From assembly GCF_030848475.1 (NCBI RefSeq), contig NZ_JAVDDS010000022.1, positions 1 to 63,414 of the forward strand: a DNA stretch of 63,414 nt, read 5' to 3'. The position numbers and the translations under genes were made by a program. The stretch is from Herbivorax alkaliphila (GTDB lineage: Bacteria > Bacillota > Clostridia > Acetivibrionales > Acetivibrionaceae). Under the pieces are notes generated by a model. The model saw only the letters and a list, made by a program, of their open reading frames with translations. It was not told where the DNA came from and did no database searches. The stretch's first letter is position 1. Every line of letters starts with the position of its first letter. Shown in pieces: positions 37,078 through 47,027 of this stretch.

Positions 37078-37227
37078 TTATTTTGTTTCTTTATGCCCTG
37101 TATGTTTGCGACAAAATCTACAATACTTTCTCATTTCAAGCCTATCTGGATCATTTTTTTTGTTTTTCATAGCATCATAATTTCTCTGCTTACATTCTCC
37201 GCAAGCCAATGTAATTTTAACTCTCAT
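37078..37227 (-). CDS. rpmG: 50S ribosomal protein L33 (four-cysteine type)
   Basis: A 49-residue L33. It begins [17 protein letters not shown] and ends [16 protein letters not shown], with two CxxC pairs, so it is the zinc-binding form. ATG is preceded by GGAGGTG. It is the first gene of the rpmG-secE-nusG-rplK operon and is preceded by a good promoter at 37315-37343. Confidence 0.96.
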   Translation of the reverse strand: MRVKITLACGECKQRNYDAMKNKKNDPDRLEMRKYCRFCRKHTGHKETK

Positions 37228-37314
37228 CTTTCACACCTCCACAACGTGTCCACAAATAAATTTATCTAAAATTTCTCTGACAAAAAAAAAGACCTACAAC
37301 ACGAAGCAATAATT

Positions 37315-37343
37315 AGTTTATCACGTATATTATTAGAAGTCAA
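37315..37343 (-). promoter_or_regulatory. predicted sigma-A promoter of the rpmG-secE-nusG operon
   Basis: Read on the minus strand: TTGACT, 17 bp, TAAACT, about 90 bp upstream of rpmG. The interval between rpmG and ilvB has no other gene. Confidence 0.65.
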
Positions 37344-37398
37344 GTTGACTTTTGAATTTTTTTCTTGCAGTATGATTCATTTATGATACTGTATTAAA

Positions 37399-37418
37399 GC
37401 AAGGGGTTTCCCCCTTGC
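37399..37418 (-). terminator. GCAAGGGG/CCCCTTGC hairpin after ilvB
   Basis: A perfect 8-bp GC-rich stem with a 4-nt loop lies about 50 nt after the ilvB stop. It is followed by TTTAAT on the minus strand and ends transcription before the rpmG promoter. Confidence 0.7.
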
Positions 37419-37467
37419 CAATTGCTATTCTAACTAACATCACCTTTCACTAATGATGATACATTTT

Positions 37468-39135
37468 TCACTCCTCAATTAACTCACTAATTCCCGCACC
37501 AGGTGGAACTATGGGAAATACCTTATCATCTCTATCAATTTCAAAATTTATCACTACAGGCGTATCCTTTGAATCAAATGCTTTTTTTAGAGCTTCATCA
37601 ACCTCTTCTGGACTGGATACATTTATACCAATCGCTCCATAGGCTTCAGCCATCGCTGCGAAATCTGTCCCTCTGTCTATAGTAGTTGATGAATACCTTG
37701 AATCATAAAACAGATTTTGCCACTGCCTAACCATTCCTAAGACATGGTTGTTAAAAATAGCTATTACCAAAGGCAATTTATATTCAACTGCTGTAGCAAG
37801 CTCGTTACAGTTCATTCTAAAGCTTCCATCACCTGCAACATTTATTGCTTTTTTATTAGGCATTCCTATTTGAGCACCAATACACGCCCCAAATCCATAC
37901 CCCATTGTTCCAAGTCCTCCTGAAGAAAGAAACTGTCTTGGAGAACTGTACTTATAAAATTGTGCTGCCCAAATCTGATGCTGACCTACTTCTGTTGTTA
38001 TAATGGCTTTTCCCTCTGTAAGTTCATACATTCTCTCTAAAATGTAATTTGGCTTTACCTTTCCCTCACTTGGAAACTTTAATGGGTACTCTTTCTTCCA
38101 ACCATCAATTTTTTTATTCCATTCACCATATTCTTTGTCATCGATTTTGTCATTAATTTTTTCAACTATCTTTTTGATATTTCCAATAAGAGGATAATGT
38201 ACAACAAGATTTTTTCCTATCTCAGCTGGATCTATATCAATGTGCATTATTTTAGCTTTAGGAGCAAATCTTTTAACATTACTAATTACTCTATCACTAA
38301 ACCTTGCACCTATTGCAATAAAAAGATCTGACTCAGATACAGCAAGATTAGTAGTCTTGGTTCCATGCATACCTATCATACCCATAAACAAATCATTAGC
38401 TCCAGGAAATGATCCCATGCCCATCAAGGTCGTTGTAACAGGTATTTTCGCTTTTTGTGCAAATTTAACTAGCTCTTTATCTGCTCCACCTATGGAAACT
38501 CCACCACCTGAAAGTATAACAGGTTTTTTGGCTTCGTTTATTACTCTGACAGCTTGCTCTATATCACTTTCACTTGCCCCAATAGGAATGTCCTTAAGCT
38601 TTTGTGGCTCTTTAGTATCATACTCAGCCGTTGCAGCAGTCACATCTTTGCATATATCAATCAGTACCGGCCCAGGCCTTCCTTCTTTTGCAATTTTAAA
38701 CGCCTCTCGAATCACATCAGCAAGATTGTCAACTTCTTTTACAATATAATTATGCTTTGTAATAGGCATTGTAATTCCAGTTATATCAACCTCCTGAAAA
38801 GAATCCTTCCCTAAAAGCGCCTTTGGAACCTGACCTGTTATCGCCACCATAGGAACTGAATCCATATATGCAGTTGCAATACCTGTAACCAAGTTTGTAG
38901 CACCAGGACCTGATGTGGCAATACAAACACCCACCTTGCCTGTGGCTCTTGCATAACCATCTGCTGCGTGAGAAGCCCCCTGCTCATGAGACGTCAATAT
39001 ATGCCTTATCTGGTCTTTGGCTTTAAACAATGCATCGTAAATGTTTAGAACTGCCCCTCCCGGAAAGCCAAAAATTGTATCTACATTTTGTTCCTTCAAA
39101 CACTCAACTAATATTTCCGAACCTGTTAATTTCAT
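37468..39135 (-). CDS. ilvB: acetolactate synthase, large (catalytic) subunit
   Basis: A 555-residue thiamine-diphosphate enzyme that makes acetolactate from pyruvate, the first step of branched-chain amino acid synthesis. The catalytic Glu is in SHEQGASHAADGYAR near residue 50. The central FAD-associated domain and the C-terminal ThDP/Mg motif GDGSFRMNCNELATAVEY are present. The start is the ATG of MKLTGSEIL after GGAGGAG. It follows ilvD by 36 nt. The regulatory subunit ilvN and ilvC are not in the window. Confidence 0.93.
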   Translation of the reverse strand: MKLTGSEILVECLKEQNVDTIFGFPGGAVLNIYDALFKAKDQIRHILTSHEQGASHAADGYARATGKVGVCIATSGPGATNLVTGIATAYMDSVPMVAITGQVPKALLGKDSFQEVDITGITMPITKHNYIVKEVDNLADVIREAFKIAKEGRPGPVLIDICKDVTAATAEYDTKEPQKLKDIPIGASESDIEQAVRVINEAKKPVILSGGGVSIGGADKELVKFAQKAKIPVTTTLMGMGSFPGANDLFMGMIGMHGTKTTNLAVSESDLFIAIGARFSDRVISNVKRFAPKAKIMHIDIDPAEIGKNLVVHYPLIGNIKKIVEKINDKIDDKEYGEWNKKIDGWKKEYPLKFPSEGKVKPNYILERMYELTEGKAIITTEVGQHQIWAAQFYKYSSPRQFLSSGGLGTMGYGFGACIGAQIGMPNKKAINVAGDGSFRMNCNELATAVEYKLPLVIAIFNNHVLGMVRQWQNLFYDSRYSSTTIDRGTDFAAMAEAYGAIGINVSSPEEVDEALKKAFDSKDTPVVINFEIDRDDKVFPIVPPGAGISELIEE

Positions 39136-39171
39136 ATATATTCTCCTCCATAATTTCTTTCGCATTCCTTA

Positions 39172-40830
39172 TTATTTAAATACAGCACCTGTACTTGCAG
39201 ATGTAACAAGTTTTGCGTATCTACCTAGATACCCTTTTGTTATTTTAGGCTCTGGAGCCTTCCAATCCTTCATTCTATCTTTTAACTCATCCTCAGATAT
39301 ATCAACATTAAGTTTTCCTTTGTTTATATCTATATCAATTATGTCACCTTCTTTAATAACTCCAATTGGCCCTCCTGCCATCGCTTCTGGTGAAGCATGA
39401 CCAATTGATGCACCTCTTGTTGCACCTGAAAAACGTCCGTCAGTAATAAGTGCAACATGTTTATCAAGCCCCATACCAGCAATTGCAGAAGTAGGACCTA
39501 ACATTTCTCGCATTCCAGGTCCACCCTTAGGTCCTTCATATCTTATAATAACTACATCACCTTTATTTATACTACCTTTATATATCGCCTCTATAGCATC
39601 GTCTTCTGACTCAAACACCCTAGCCGGTCCTTTATGAATAAGCATTTCATCTGCCACTGCTGATCTTTTTACAACTGCTCCATCAGGTGCCATATTTCCT
39701 CTCAAAACTGCAATCCCACCAGTTTTACTGTATGGATTGTCAATACTTCTTATAACATCATAATCTAAAATTTTTGCCTTTTCAATATTGTCTTTTACAG
39801 TTCCACCTGTAACTGTAAGCAAGTCTGCATTTAATAAATTCTTTACAGATAACTCTTTCATCACAGCTTGAACTCCTCCAGCCGCATAAAGGTCTTGAAT
39901 ATGATGATTTCCAGCCGGAGCTAACTTACACAAGTTTGGTACTCTACTACTTATTTCATTTACTATATCTAAATTTATCTCTACTCCAGCTTCATTTGCA
40001 ATTGCAGGCAAGTGAAGTATTGAATTTGTCGAACATCCTAAAGCCATATCAACAGTAAGTGCATTTTCAAAAGCCTTGTCATTTAATATATCAGATGGCT
40101 TAATATCCTTTTCCATCATTTCCATAACTTTTACACCTGCATTTTTTGCAAGACGAAGTCTTTCTGCATATACTGCTGGAACCGTTCCATTACCAGGAAG
40201 CCCCAGTCCCAAAACCTCTGTAAGGCAATTCATTGAATTAGCTGTAAACATTCCAGAACACGACCCACAGCCTGGACATGCATAATTTTCACAGTCTAAA
40301 ACATCCTCTTCATCCATTTTCCCCGCTTTATAAGCTCCTACTGCCTCGAAAACACTGTTTAAATCTAAATATTTACCATTTCTCTTTATAGAAAGCATTG
40401 GACCTCCGCTTACTACAACAGATGGTACATTAATTCTTGCAGCAGCCATCAACATGCCAGGAACTATTTTGTCACAATTAGGTATGAAAACCATCCCATC
40501 AAAGCTATGTGCAAGTCCCATAGCTTCACATGAATCCGCAATAAGTTCCCTTGTAGGAAGAGAATACTTCATTCCCATGTGACCCATAGCTATTCCATCA
40601 CAAACACCTATAGCCCCGAATTCAACAGGAGTACCTCCTGCCATTCTTATCCCAGCTTTCACAGCTTCTGTTATCCTGTCCAGTTCAGTATGCCCTGGAA
40701 TTATTTCACTTTTGGAATTTGCTATACCTATCAACGGTCTGGAAATTTCCTCATCAGTATACCCCATTGCTTTTAACAAAGATCTATGGGGAGCTCTTTC
40801 TACCCCTTTTTTAACAGCATCACTTTTCAT
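39172..40830 (-). CDS. ilvD: dihydroxy-acid dehydratase
   Basis: A 552-residue Fe-S dehydratase of valine/isoleucine synthesis, making 2-keto acids from dihydroxy acids. Cluster-binding cysteines are visible in FIPNCDK and in [21 protein letters not shown]. The region [20 protein letters not shown] near the C terminus is typical. ATG follows AGAGAGG. It precedes ilvB in the same operon. No T-box leader is visible; a weak promoter (TTGTTC, 16 bp, TATAAT) and a Rex-like palindrome lie upstream. Confidence 0.95.
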   Translation of the reverse strand: MKSDAVKKGVERAPHRSLLKAMGYTDEEISRPLIGIANSKSEIIPGHTELDRITEAVKAGIRMAGGTPVEFGAIGVCDGIAMGHMGMKYSLPTRELIADSCEAMGLAHSFDGMVFIPNCDKIVPGMLMAAARINVPSVVVSGGPMLSIKRNGKYLDLNSVFEAVGAYKAGKMDEEDVLDCENYACPGCGSCSGMFTANSMNCLTEVLGLGLPGNGTVPAVYAERLRLAKNAGVKVMEMMEKDIKPSDILNDKAFENALTVDMALGCSTNSILHLPAIANEAGVEINLDIVNEISSRVPNLCKLAPAGNHHIQDLYAAGGVQAVMKELSVKNLLNADLLTVTGGTVKDNIEKAKILDYDVIRSIDNPYSKTGGIAVLRGNMAPDGAVVKRSAVADEMLIHKGPARVFESEDDAIEAIYKGSINKGDVVIIRYEGPKGGPGMREMLGPTSAIAGMGLDKHVALITDGRFSGATRGASIGHASPEAMAGGPIGVIKEGDIIDIDINKGKLNVDISEDELKDRMKDWKAPEPKITKGYLGRYAKLVTSASTGAVFK

Positions 40831-40970
40831 ATTTCATTCCTCTCTTTCTATATAAATTATAGATAAAATTCAATCTTGAACAAATATTCCAAATTAAAAC
40901 CCCTTTCCACACCATATTGTCCAGTGTTTTTATATCAAATTAAATATGTTTTTAATACTTATACCACCAA

Positions 40971-40988
40971 TTGTTAATATTATAACAA
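40971..40988. promoter_or_regulatory. Rex-like palindrome upstream of ilvD
   Basis: TTGTTAATATTATAACAA matches the Rex operator form TTGTTAA-N4-TTAACAA with one change, within a longer AATTGTTA/TAACAATT dyad. It lies between the cvpA stop and ilvD, about 140 bp from the ilvD start. The match may be chance in A+T-rich DNA. Confidence 0.35.
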
Positions 40989-40992
40989 TTAG

Positions 40993-41700
40993 CTACCCTA
41001 AACCTATCCAGCTTACTATAAAATTGTTTTCATAAAAATATCTAGCTATCAAAGATGCTTCTACAGAATCAAAAAAGCCTTCAAATAATGGAACTGTATG
41101 AAGTAACATTAAAATAGCAAATACAATATAAATGGTCAAAAGCCCTTCCACCGCTCCAAAGGCAAATCCTCCAAGTTTATTTACCTGCTTGAAAACAGGT
41201 AATTTCGCTATTCCTTCAAGAATATTCCTTGCAAATACAAGCCCTATCCTTATTGCAATGTACAAAAGAACAACACTAATAACATTAATAACAAATTCAG
41301 CCAAAACACCACTGATTCTATCAACAACTGTTACGTAATCCACTACCCCTGCCAAATCCGGTAAATTTTCTATTACATGATTATTAATCAAGTCTTTTAA
41401 AAACTCTGGCAAATTAAGCCCGTCAATCACTGTTTCTGCTGTCGTTGAAGCTTCTTCATTAACAGTTGCCATTTGTTCTTCTTGCTGAATCATCAATCTG
41501 TCATAAATGCTGGATTTGATTCGCGTAAATATAAAAGTCCCTGCCAGAACACCTGCAAGTACAGGGTAAAACTTAATAGCCAATATAACTGCTATAAAAA
41601 AAGACACCAATTTAGATAAAGAAAAAATAAAACCATTTTTAAGTCCTAAAAATCCAAAAACAAAAATAATCAACAAAACAAAAATATCTGCCCAATTCAT
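40993..41700 (-). CDS. CvpA-family membrane protein
   Basis: A 235-residue membrane protein of the CvpA/colicin V production family. There is an N-terminal hydrophobic pair (WADIFVLLIIFVFGFLGLKNGFIFSLSKLVSFFIAVILAI), a charged central loop, and two C-terminal hydrophobic segments including GGFAFGAVEGLLTIYIVFAIL, the family signature. I choose the ATG of MNWADIF; the GTG three codons upstream is part of the GGGGTGA site. Its function in clostridia is not established. It lies downstream of the DUF5711-like gene with a short gap. Confidence 0.8.
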   Translation of the reverse strand: MNWADIFVLLIIFVFGFLGLKNGFIFSLSKLVSFFIAVILAIKFYPVLAGVLAGTFIFTRIKSSIYDRLMIQQEEQMATVNEEASTTAETVIDGLNLPEFLKDLINNHVIENLPDLAGVVDYVTVVDRISGVLAEFVINVISVVLLYIAIRIGLVFARNILEGIAKLPVFKQVNKLGGFAFGAVEGLLTIYIVFAILMLLHTVPLFEGFFDSVEASLIARYFYENNFIVSWIGLG

Positions 41701-41745
41701 ACTTTTCACCCCATAATCAAAATTTATATTTAATTAGCTATGCCA

Positions 41746-42936
41746 CTATATATTTAAAATAATAATTTTATTTTCCACTATTACTAAAATTTCTTTTTTA
41801 TTAAAAAAATCAATATATTTTATTTCTGTTGTGAAATCGTATTCATCTATAATTTTACCTTGCGAATTTATAATGTAAAGCTGTCTTCCTAAATTTACAG
41901 CAATAATATCGTCGTACACCACCATGTTTTTCACATGGTTTTCAATATTTAAATCTGCAACTCTTTCTCCACCCATATCATAAATAAGTATATCAGATTT
42001 TCTATTGCTAAAAAAGCCTGCTCCTTTTAACTCTGTAGCTGCTATAACATATTTATCACTACCTGCACTAGAACTGTAGACTTTTCCTTTTGCAGAAGCA
42101 CTCCATTTTTCTTCAAGATTATCTCCTAAAACAGCAATATAAGAATCACCAACAGCCATAATTGTATCATCATCAATATATTCGGCAAATGGAAAAAATT
42201 CATTTTCAACAACTGTCTTTTCTATCTGTTCCTTGCTTTCAATATTATATTTTTTTAACTCTGTAGTTGCACCTATACCTGATGTAATAGCATAATTTAA
42301 AAGAATTGAGTCGCCGTCTGGAGATACTTTTGCCGATAAAATAAATTCGTCTCCAGAGTTGTCAACAAAATATCTTACTCCTTCTCTGTTAAATGCACTA
42401 GCTGCATTTCTACTCATCTCTTCCTCATGAACAACAGCCACATGACCTTTTTCATTAATATCAGCATTTATTATATTATTGTTTAACTTCTCTTCCCATA
42501 GCTTATTTATCCCTCTAAAAACAAACATATCTTTACCTTTAAAATCAGCTATCAAAAGATAATTCCCCTTACTCTTAATCAAAGGGTTTTTTAAAGAACC
42601 ACGAAAAGTCCTCCTTGCCTCTCCTCTTTTATCTATAAAATCTATTCTTCCCTGTGTACATTTTACAATATAATCGTCATGTAGTGCAAATTTTGCATTA
42701 GCACTGCTATCATAAGACATCTCAAGTAAAACCTCTTTATTTCCGAAATCACTTCCTAAATAAAACCTATTTTCAAACAATTCTTTTATACTTGTGTTTT
42801 TAAGGTCTATTTCATTTAGATTTAAATATGCCCCTGCTGATGTACTAATGATAATAAGTATCAGCACAATAAATAAAAATATATTAAACCTTCCATGTCT
42901 TTTTTTAAATTTAGTATCTTTTCTAGGGATATCCAA
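41746..42936 (-). CDS. DUF5711-like membrane-anchored beta-propeller protein
   Basis: A 396-residue protein with a basic N terminus and one membrane segment (about residues 19-38, FLFIVLILIIISTSAGAY). A long extracytoplasmic domain of repeated beta-strands follows (KSDILIYDMGGERVADLNIE, IIAVNLGRQLYIINSQGKIIDEY), the pattern of a WD/PQQ-like propeller. It resembles DUF5711 proteins of clostridia. The start is TTG (MDIPRKD) behind GGGGTGA. It lies between the YkvI-like permease and cvpA on the minus strand; the role is unknown. Confidence 0.7.
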   Translation of the reverse strand: MDIPRKDTKFKKRHGRFNIFLFIVLILIIISTSAGAYLNLNEIDLKNTSIKELFENRFYLGSDFGNKEVLLEMSYDSSANAKFALHDDYIVKCTQGRIDFIDKRGEARRTFRGSLKNPLIKSKGNYLLIADFKGKDMFVFRGINKLWEEKLNNNIINADINEKGHVAVVHEEEMSRNAASAFNREGVRYFVDNSGDEFILSAKVSPDGDSILLNYAITSGIGATTELKKYNIESKEQIEKTVVENEFFPFAEYIDDDTIMAVGDSYIAVLGDNLEEKWSASAKGKVYSSSAGSDKYVIAATELKGAGFFSNRKSDILIYDMGGERVADLNIENHVKNMVVYDDIIAVNLGRQLYIINSQGKIIDEYDFTTEIKYIDFFNKKEILVIVENKIIILNI

Positions 42937-43070
42937 TATAATTCACCCCTGCTTATCTTTAGTAAGTATTTTTTTATATTGTATCATATCAAATGGACAG
43001 CCGCAATCATTGTATATAGTCGTTTGTGTATATATAAAAGGTAAAGAAAAATATTCCTACTCTACATCAT

Positions 43071-44129
43071 TTATACATTTTCTTTTTTTATCAACTTCAA
43101 TCCATGTAACAGTATTACAAAAATCATAAACATTCCTACATATCCAAAAACAGGATATATTTTTTCAGCAAGTGTTGAAAATCCAATGCTGGATAAGGGC
43201 ATTGTCATACAACATATTACAGGTATTACTATTCTTCTACTCAGTTTTATTTTACCACTTACACGCTCTATAAAGCCATATCCTGCAGTTATTGCAGAAA
43301 TAAACATTGCAAGAATTAATACAATCCTGTAAATACTCCCCATCAGTTCACCATACATATCTACTATTCCAATAACAGGTAATTCAAATGACATTATATA
43401 CGGATAGAATATGTAAAGAGCATAATTTAAAACTATAGCTATCCCACCAAGGACAAGTCCACCTATTATTCCACCAGCTGATGCTGTTCTTTTAGTTTTT
43501 AAATATGGAAGCAAACTGCACATAACAACAACTGATATAATACTGTTATAACTCACATAAAGAATTGAAGATAACACCCAGTTATGGGTCATATCTTTAA
43601 ATCCACCTGCAACATTAAATACAGAAGAATCTTTACTTAACACTATATAAGTGCCTATCCCTAAAATCCCAGCTATAAGCAAAGGGGTAGTAACTGTGCT
43701 CAATGACACTATTCCTTTTATTCCTGTGAAAAAGAATATCATACATATAAATGTTACAACGAATATCGCATAATAAAAGGGAATATCTATTTTGTCTGTT
43801 ACTATGCTACCAACTCCTGCAACCATAATACAAAATACAGATGCCATAAAAAGAGTCACTATTACTTCCATAACCCATCCTAAAAACCATCCAACTGTAG
43901 GAAATAAAAACTCTTCATAATTTTGAATTCTCTCTGAATACACTTTGTTTAGCACAATATATCCTATAAATGCAAATAAAATGCCTGTCAATAAAATGCC
44001 ATAAAAACCACCACTATAATACGACGTAAAAAACTGTATAATTTCCTTTCCAGATGCAAATCCCGCTCCTATAATTGTTGCAATATATATACTTGACACC
44101 TTAAATATATTTCTTACTTCCTCAAACAA
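43071..44129 (-). CDS. YkvI-like multi-TM permease
   Basis: A 352-residue polytopic protein with about ten hydrophobic segments, similar to the YkvI family, which belongs to the amino-acid-transporter-like APC superfamily. The N-terminal IYIATIIGAGFASGKEIIQFFTS has the unwound GAGFASG helix typical of that fold. The start is one of several close TTG codons. I choose 44129 (MFEEVRNIF), 9 nt after GGGAG; the TTG at 44138 abuts the site. A 16-bp hairpin (44143-44177) lies just upstream. The substrate is unknown. Confidence 0.72.
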   Translation of the reverse strand: MFEEVRNIFKVSSIYIATIIGAGFASGKEIIQFFTSYYSGGFYGILLTGILFAFIGYIVLNKVYSERIQNYEEFLFPTVGWFLGWVMEVIVTLFMASVFCIMVAGVGSIVTDKIDIPFYYAIFVVTFICMIFFFTGIKGIVSLSTVTTPLLIAGILGIGTYIVLSKDSSVFNVAGGFKDMTHNWVLSSILYVSYNSIISVVVMCSLLPYLKTKRTASAGGIIGGLVLGGIAIVLNYALYIFYPYIMSFELPVIGIVDMYGELMGSIYRIVLILAMFISAITAGYGFIERVSGKIKLSRRIVIPVICCMTMPLSSIGFSTLAEKIYPVFGYVGMFMIFVILLHGLKLIKKENV

Positions 44130-44142
44130 AAACAACAACTCC

Positions 44143-44177
44143 CAGCATAAAATTATAAGTATTATAATTTTATGCTG
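44143..44177 (-). terminator. 16-bp hairpin between the DUF4340 gene and the YkvI-like gene
   Basis: CAGCATAAAATTATAA and its exact complement flank a 3-nt loop. No T tract follows, and the GGGAG site of the next gene starts at its foot. It may attenuate, protect the 3' end or modulate initiation rather than terminate fully. Confidence 0.5.
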
Positions 44178-44211
44178 TAGTTGTCTTTCAAATTACAATC
44201 ATCTCAGTAAA

Positions 44212-45594
44212 CTAGTCCTTAAGATCGTCTAATAAAATATCATAAGTTTCTGATATAATGTCAAAGCTTTCCTGCTCAGCTATCAAGCCAGTATACTCAC
44301 CGTTTCTCAAAGCATAATAACTTGTATCGTCCCTAGGAATAAATTCAATGGTAACTTCCTCAGGATCTTTGTTTAAGTAAAAAGTCATCAAAGCCTCAGG
44401 TTGTTCTTCTGGTGGTTCTGCCTCAATGTCTATTTCTTTTACCCCGACAGCCATAAGAGTTCGATATAATTCTCTGAAGTTCCAATGCCCATCTTCATAA
44501 ACTTCTTTTTCATTAACATAGTAATTCAGTCTTTCTCTACCTTCATCATCAGTAATTCTTTCAATTTTAAGATTAATCTCTTCATCGTCAATTTCTACAT
44601 ATGCACCTTCCATATATCTCATATCTTCTACATATACAAAACGATTTACAAAATCAATTAAGGATTTTTCTAAAAAATTCAAAGGCCCAATGTCAATTAA
44701 AAACACTTCATTACTTCCTTCCAGTAATGCATATATCTCTTTAATGTAAGTCTCAAAGTTCATACCTTTTTCATCACCAATAAGTAATTTAAAACTCTGT
44801 CCTTCATTAGTTTTTGCTTCAACTGCATACCTAGGATTATCCAATCCATAAGTACTCAAGTCACTTGCATCTTCTTCAACATATTCAATTGCATGTGTCC
44901 TTATAAAAGAATCCATAGCATCTGAGATATCTACTATATTTCCACTGACCTCAAAAGGATCTACTATATTCCAATCCCTCTCTCCTTCTCTTTCAGCCAT
45001 AAAAACAGTTTTGCCATCTCTTTCAAGACCAAATTCAATTACATCAGCCCTCCTACAATTAATCACATATCTGTCTCTGATATCAGTCTTAGTCACATTA
45101 AACACACTTCCTACATCGTAGGGAATTGTGTAAACTGTGTCACTTGCATTTAATCTCATATAGTAACTTTCATGCGTCGCAGTAGCACTTCCTAACTCCA
45201 GAACACTAGAATCACCATCTACAGTCTCCACGGTAAGAACCAATGCTTCTAAAAGTCCATACCTTTCAAAATCCTCAGTATTCTCTTCAATAATTCTTTC
45301 TGCATGAAGTTCAGTTATACTTGATACTATATTATTAAGTCTTAAAGAATCAGCTTCAAATTCACCCCCGGAAATAAGATTCCATGAGTTACCATCTCTT
45401 TCAAAAACAAATTCACCTTCATTATTTTTAACTGTCAAACTCTGAACTTCTTCTTCATCATCAATCTCTAAAAGTTCAATTGACTCTGCTACAATATCTT
45501 CTTCTGGCTCTACTGTTCTATCAACTATAAAGTATATTCCTGTTAAAATTGCCACAACTACCACAAGAATAATTGCATACTTGTAAAATCTCAT
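44212..45594 (-). CDS. DUF4340-domain protein of a Gld-type ABC system
   Basis: A 460-residue protein with a single N-terminal membrane segment (AIILVVVVAILTGIYFIV) and a long acidic extracytoplasmic part. The DUF4340 pattern is visible: SLTVKNNEGEFVFERDGNSWNL, RYGLLEALVLTVET, a YYMRLNASDTVYTIPYDVGSVF segment, then a second similar half. I choose the ATG of MRFYKYAI after AAGGAGG. It overlaps the end of the GldG-like gene by 4 nt. Such proteins accompany GldA/F/G-like exporters, but their substrate is unknown. Confidence 0.8.
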   Translation of the reverse strand: MRFYKYAIILVVVVAILTGIYFIVDRTVEPEEDIVAESIELLEIDDEEEVQSLTVKNNEGEFVFERDGNSWNLISGGEFEADSLRLNNIVSSITELHAERIIEENTEDFERYGLLEALVLTVETVDGDSSVLELGSATATHESYYMRLNASDTVYTIPYDVGSVFNVTKTDIRDRYVINCRRADVIEFGLERDGKTVFMAEREGERDWNIVDPFEVSGNIVDISDAMDSFIRTHAIEYVEEDASDLSTYGLDNPRYAVEAKTNEGQSFKLLIGDEKGMNFETYIKEIYALLEGSNEVFLIDIGPLNFLEKSLIDFVNRFVYVEDMRYMEGAYVEIDDEEINLKIERITDDEGRERLNYYVNEKEVYEDGHWNFRELYRTLMAVGVKEIDIEAEPPEEQPEALMTFYLNKDPEEVTIEFIPRDDTSYYALRNGEYTGLIAEQESFDIISETYDILLDDLKD

Positions 45595-47021
45595 AGATGA
45601 CGCCTCCTTAACCATATCTTTATACCAAAGAGCATCACAAGTATTGGGACACCAAATATAACCACCCTAGTTATTATTCTCGCACTTGAGCTATCAACTG
45701 TAATTGTGTCAGTGAAATTTGTTTTTGGCATTACGTAGACATCACTTGTTTCTTCATACATCTCTCCTACACAATCTAGTAAAAATGTCAAACTGTTTTG
45801 AGAATGGGGCGCATATTCTTCTAAAGCGTCATCAGTAAGAAAATAAGCATTTCCAAGCACTAAAACTTTAGACTCTACTTCACCACTATACTCTGATAAT
45901 GCTGCTACATCAATTGGTCCACCTTGAATTTCTTCTCCTTCGACAGTACCAAATGGATTTCTTTCTGCATCCCTACTGGCTGTCAAAAGAGGTGTAACCG
46001 TTACACCTTCAGGATCTTTTCTCAATAGCCTGATGCTTCGAGACTCTGGCATTACTAACTGAAATTCACTTGGATCTCTGTGTGAAAGCAATTCGCTTTC
46101 GCCTAAATCAGGTATTATATGATATGGTCTATCTGATAAGTGCCTAGCTTCATTATTTTCCTTAACTCTATCATGGTATAAAGCCATATCATACTTTTCT
46201 AAAATATACTCAAAATTTGTAAATCTTGAATCAGATGCTATTGGATCAAATAAAAATATGGCATTACCCCCTTCTTCAAGATAGTTTTCCAATTTGTCTC
46301 TTTCATCATTGGACAAGTCAACTTGAGGTGCCGCCACCACCAATATTTTTGCATCTTCAGGTACTTCGCTTTCAAAGCTTAAATCAATTCTTCTTACAGC
46401 AAAATTATTGATTTCAAAAAGTTCTCTTACTATTCTATACTCATCATTTAAGTCTCTCTGTCTGTGCCCTTCAAGAAAATATACAGTTGGAGTTATTTCA
46501 CTGGTAACATACATTATAGCACTAGTCACCTCTTGTTCTCCAGAAAATGAAACTCCCATCTGAGTGCTCTCAAAAAGTTCAGATGCAGAAATTCTTCTGA
46601 CCTTATCTCCACTTTTTACAACGATATCTTCTTTCTGTATTCTCATTGTTTCACTCAACTGTAATTGTGAAATTATTTCCGGGTTTGTATCCGGATCAAT
46701 AAAATCAACAGTTACATTAGGAAACTGATTATAGTTTTGTAAGAAATGCCATGTCCATGCTCCTGTACCAGCACTACCTCTTAACATGTCACCATCAGCT
46801 AGAAAAAAGATTTCAACCTCTTCATCCAATCTTCCTGCTATAGTTTTTGTCTGTTGTCCAATAGAATACATTTCATCTTCTGTCATATCCCATATAACGT
46901 TAGTTCTTTCAGCTATTATATTTATAAAAAAAGTAATGACAATAGCACATATCATCATAAATAACGCAATGGTATTAAACTTAAAGTTTTTTGACCCCAA
47001 AAATTTAAATAATTTTTTCAT
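45591..47021 (-). CDS. GldG-like ABC-transporter auxiliary protein
   Basis: A 476-residue membrane protein with one N-terminal hydrophobic segment and one at the C terminus (VVIFGVPILVMLFGIKIWLRRRH). Between them is a large domain containing EVEIFFLADGD, VTVDFIDPDTNPE and a VYFLEGHRQRDLNDEY segment with an ILVVAAPQVDLSNDERDKLENYLEEGGNAIF glutamine-amidotransferase-like fold. This is the GldG/ABC-type auxiliary pattern. It starts 7 nt after the permease gene and overlaps the DUF4340 gene by 4 nt. GldG is linked to gliding in Bacteroidetes; a role in clostridia is not known. Confidence 0.82.
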   Translation of the reverse strand: MKKLFKFLGSKNFKFNTIALFMMICAIVITFFINIIAERTNVIWDMTEDEMYSIGQQTKTIAGRLDEEVEIFFLADGDMLRGSAGTGAWTWHFLQNYNQFPNVTVDFIDPDTNPEIISQLQLSETMRIQKEDIVVKSGDKVRRISASELFESTQMGVSFSGEQEVTSAIMYVTSEITPTVYFLEGHRQRDLNDEYRIVRELFEINNFAVRRIDLSFESEVPEDAKILVVAAPQVDLSNDERDKLENYLEEGGNAIFLFDPIASDSRFTNFEYILEKYDMALYHDRVKENNEARHLSDRPYHIIPDLGESELLSHRDPSEFQLVMPESRSIRLLRKDPEGVTVTPLLTASRDAERNPFGTVEGEEIQGGPIDVAALSEYSGEVESKVLVLGNAYFLTDDALEEYAPHSQNSLTFLLDCVGEMYEETSDVYVMPKTNFTDTITVDSSSARIITRVVIFGVPILVMLFGIKIWLRRRHL

Positions 47022-47027
47022 ATTTAA

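Noticed and set aside
38240-38749. A 169-residue open frame on the plus strand within ilvB
   Set aside because: It is antisense to a clear ilvB gene, has no ribosome site and shows the Ser/Thr/Leu-rich composition typical of antisense frames.
40831-40992. T-box leader for ilvD
   Set aside because: The interval is only 162 bp and shows no T-box core or specifier loop and no terminator/antiterminator pair.
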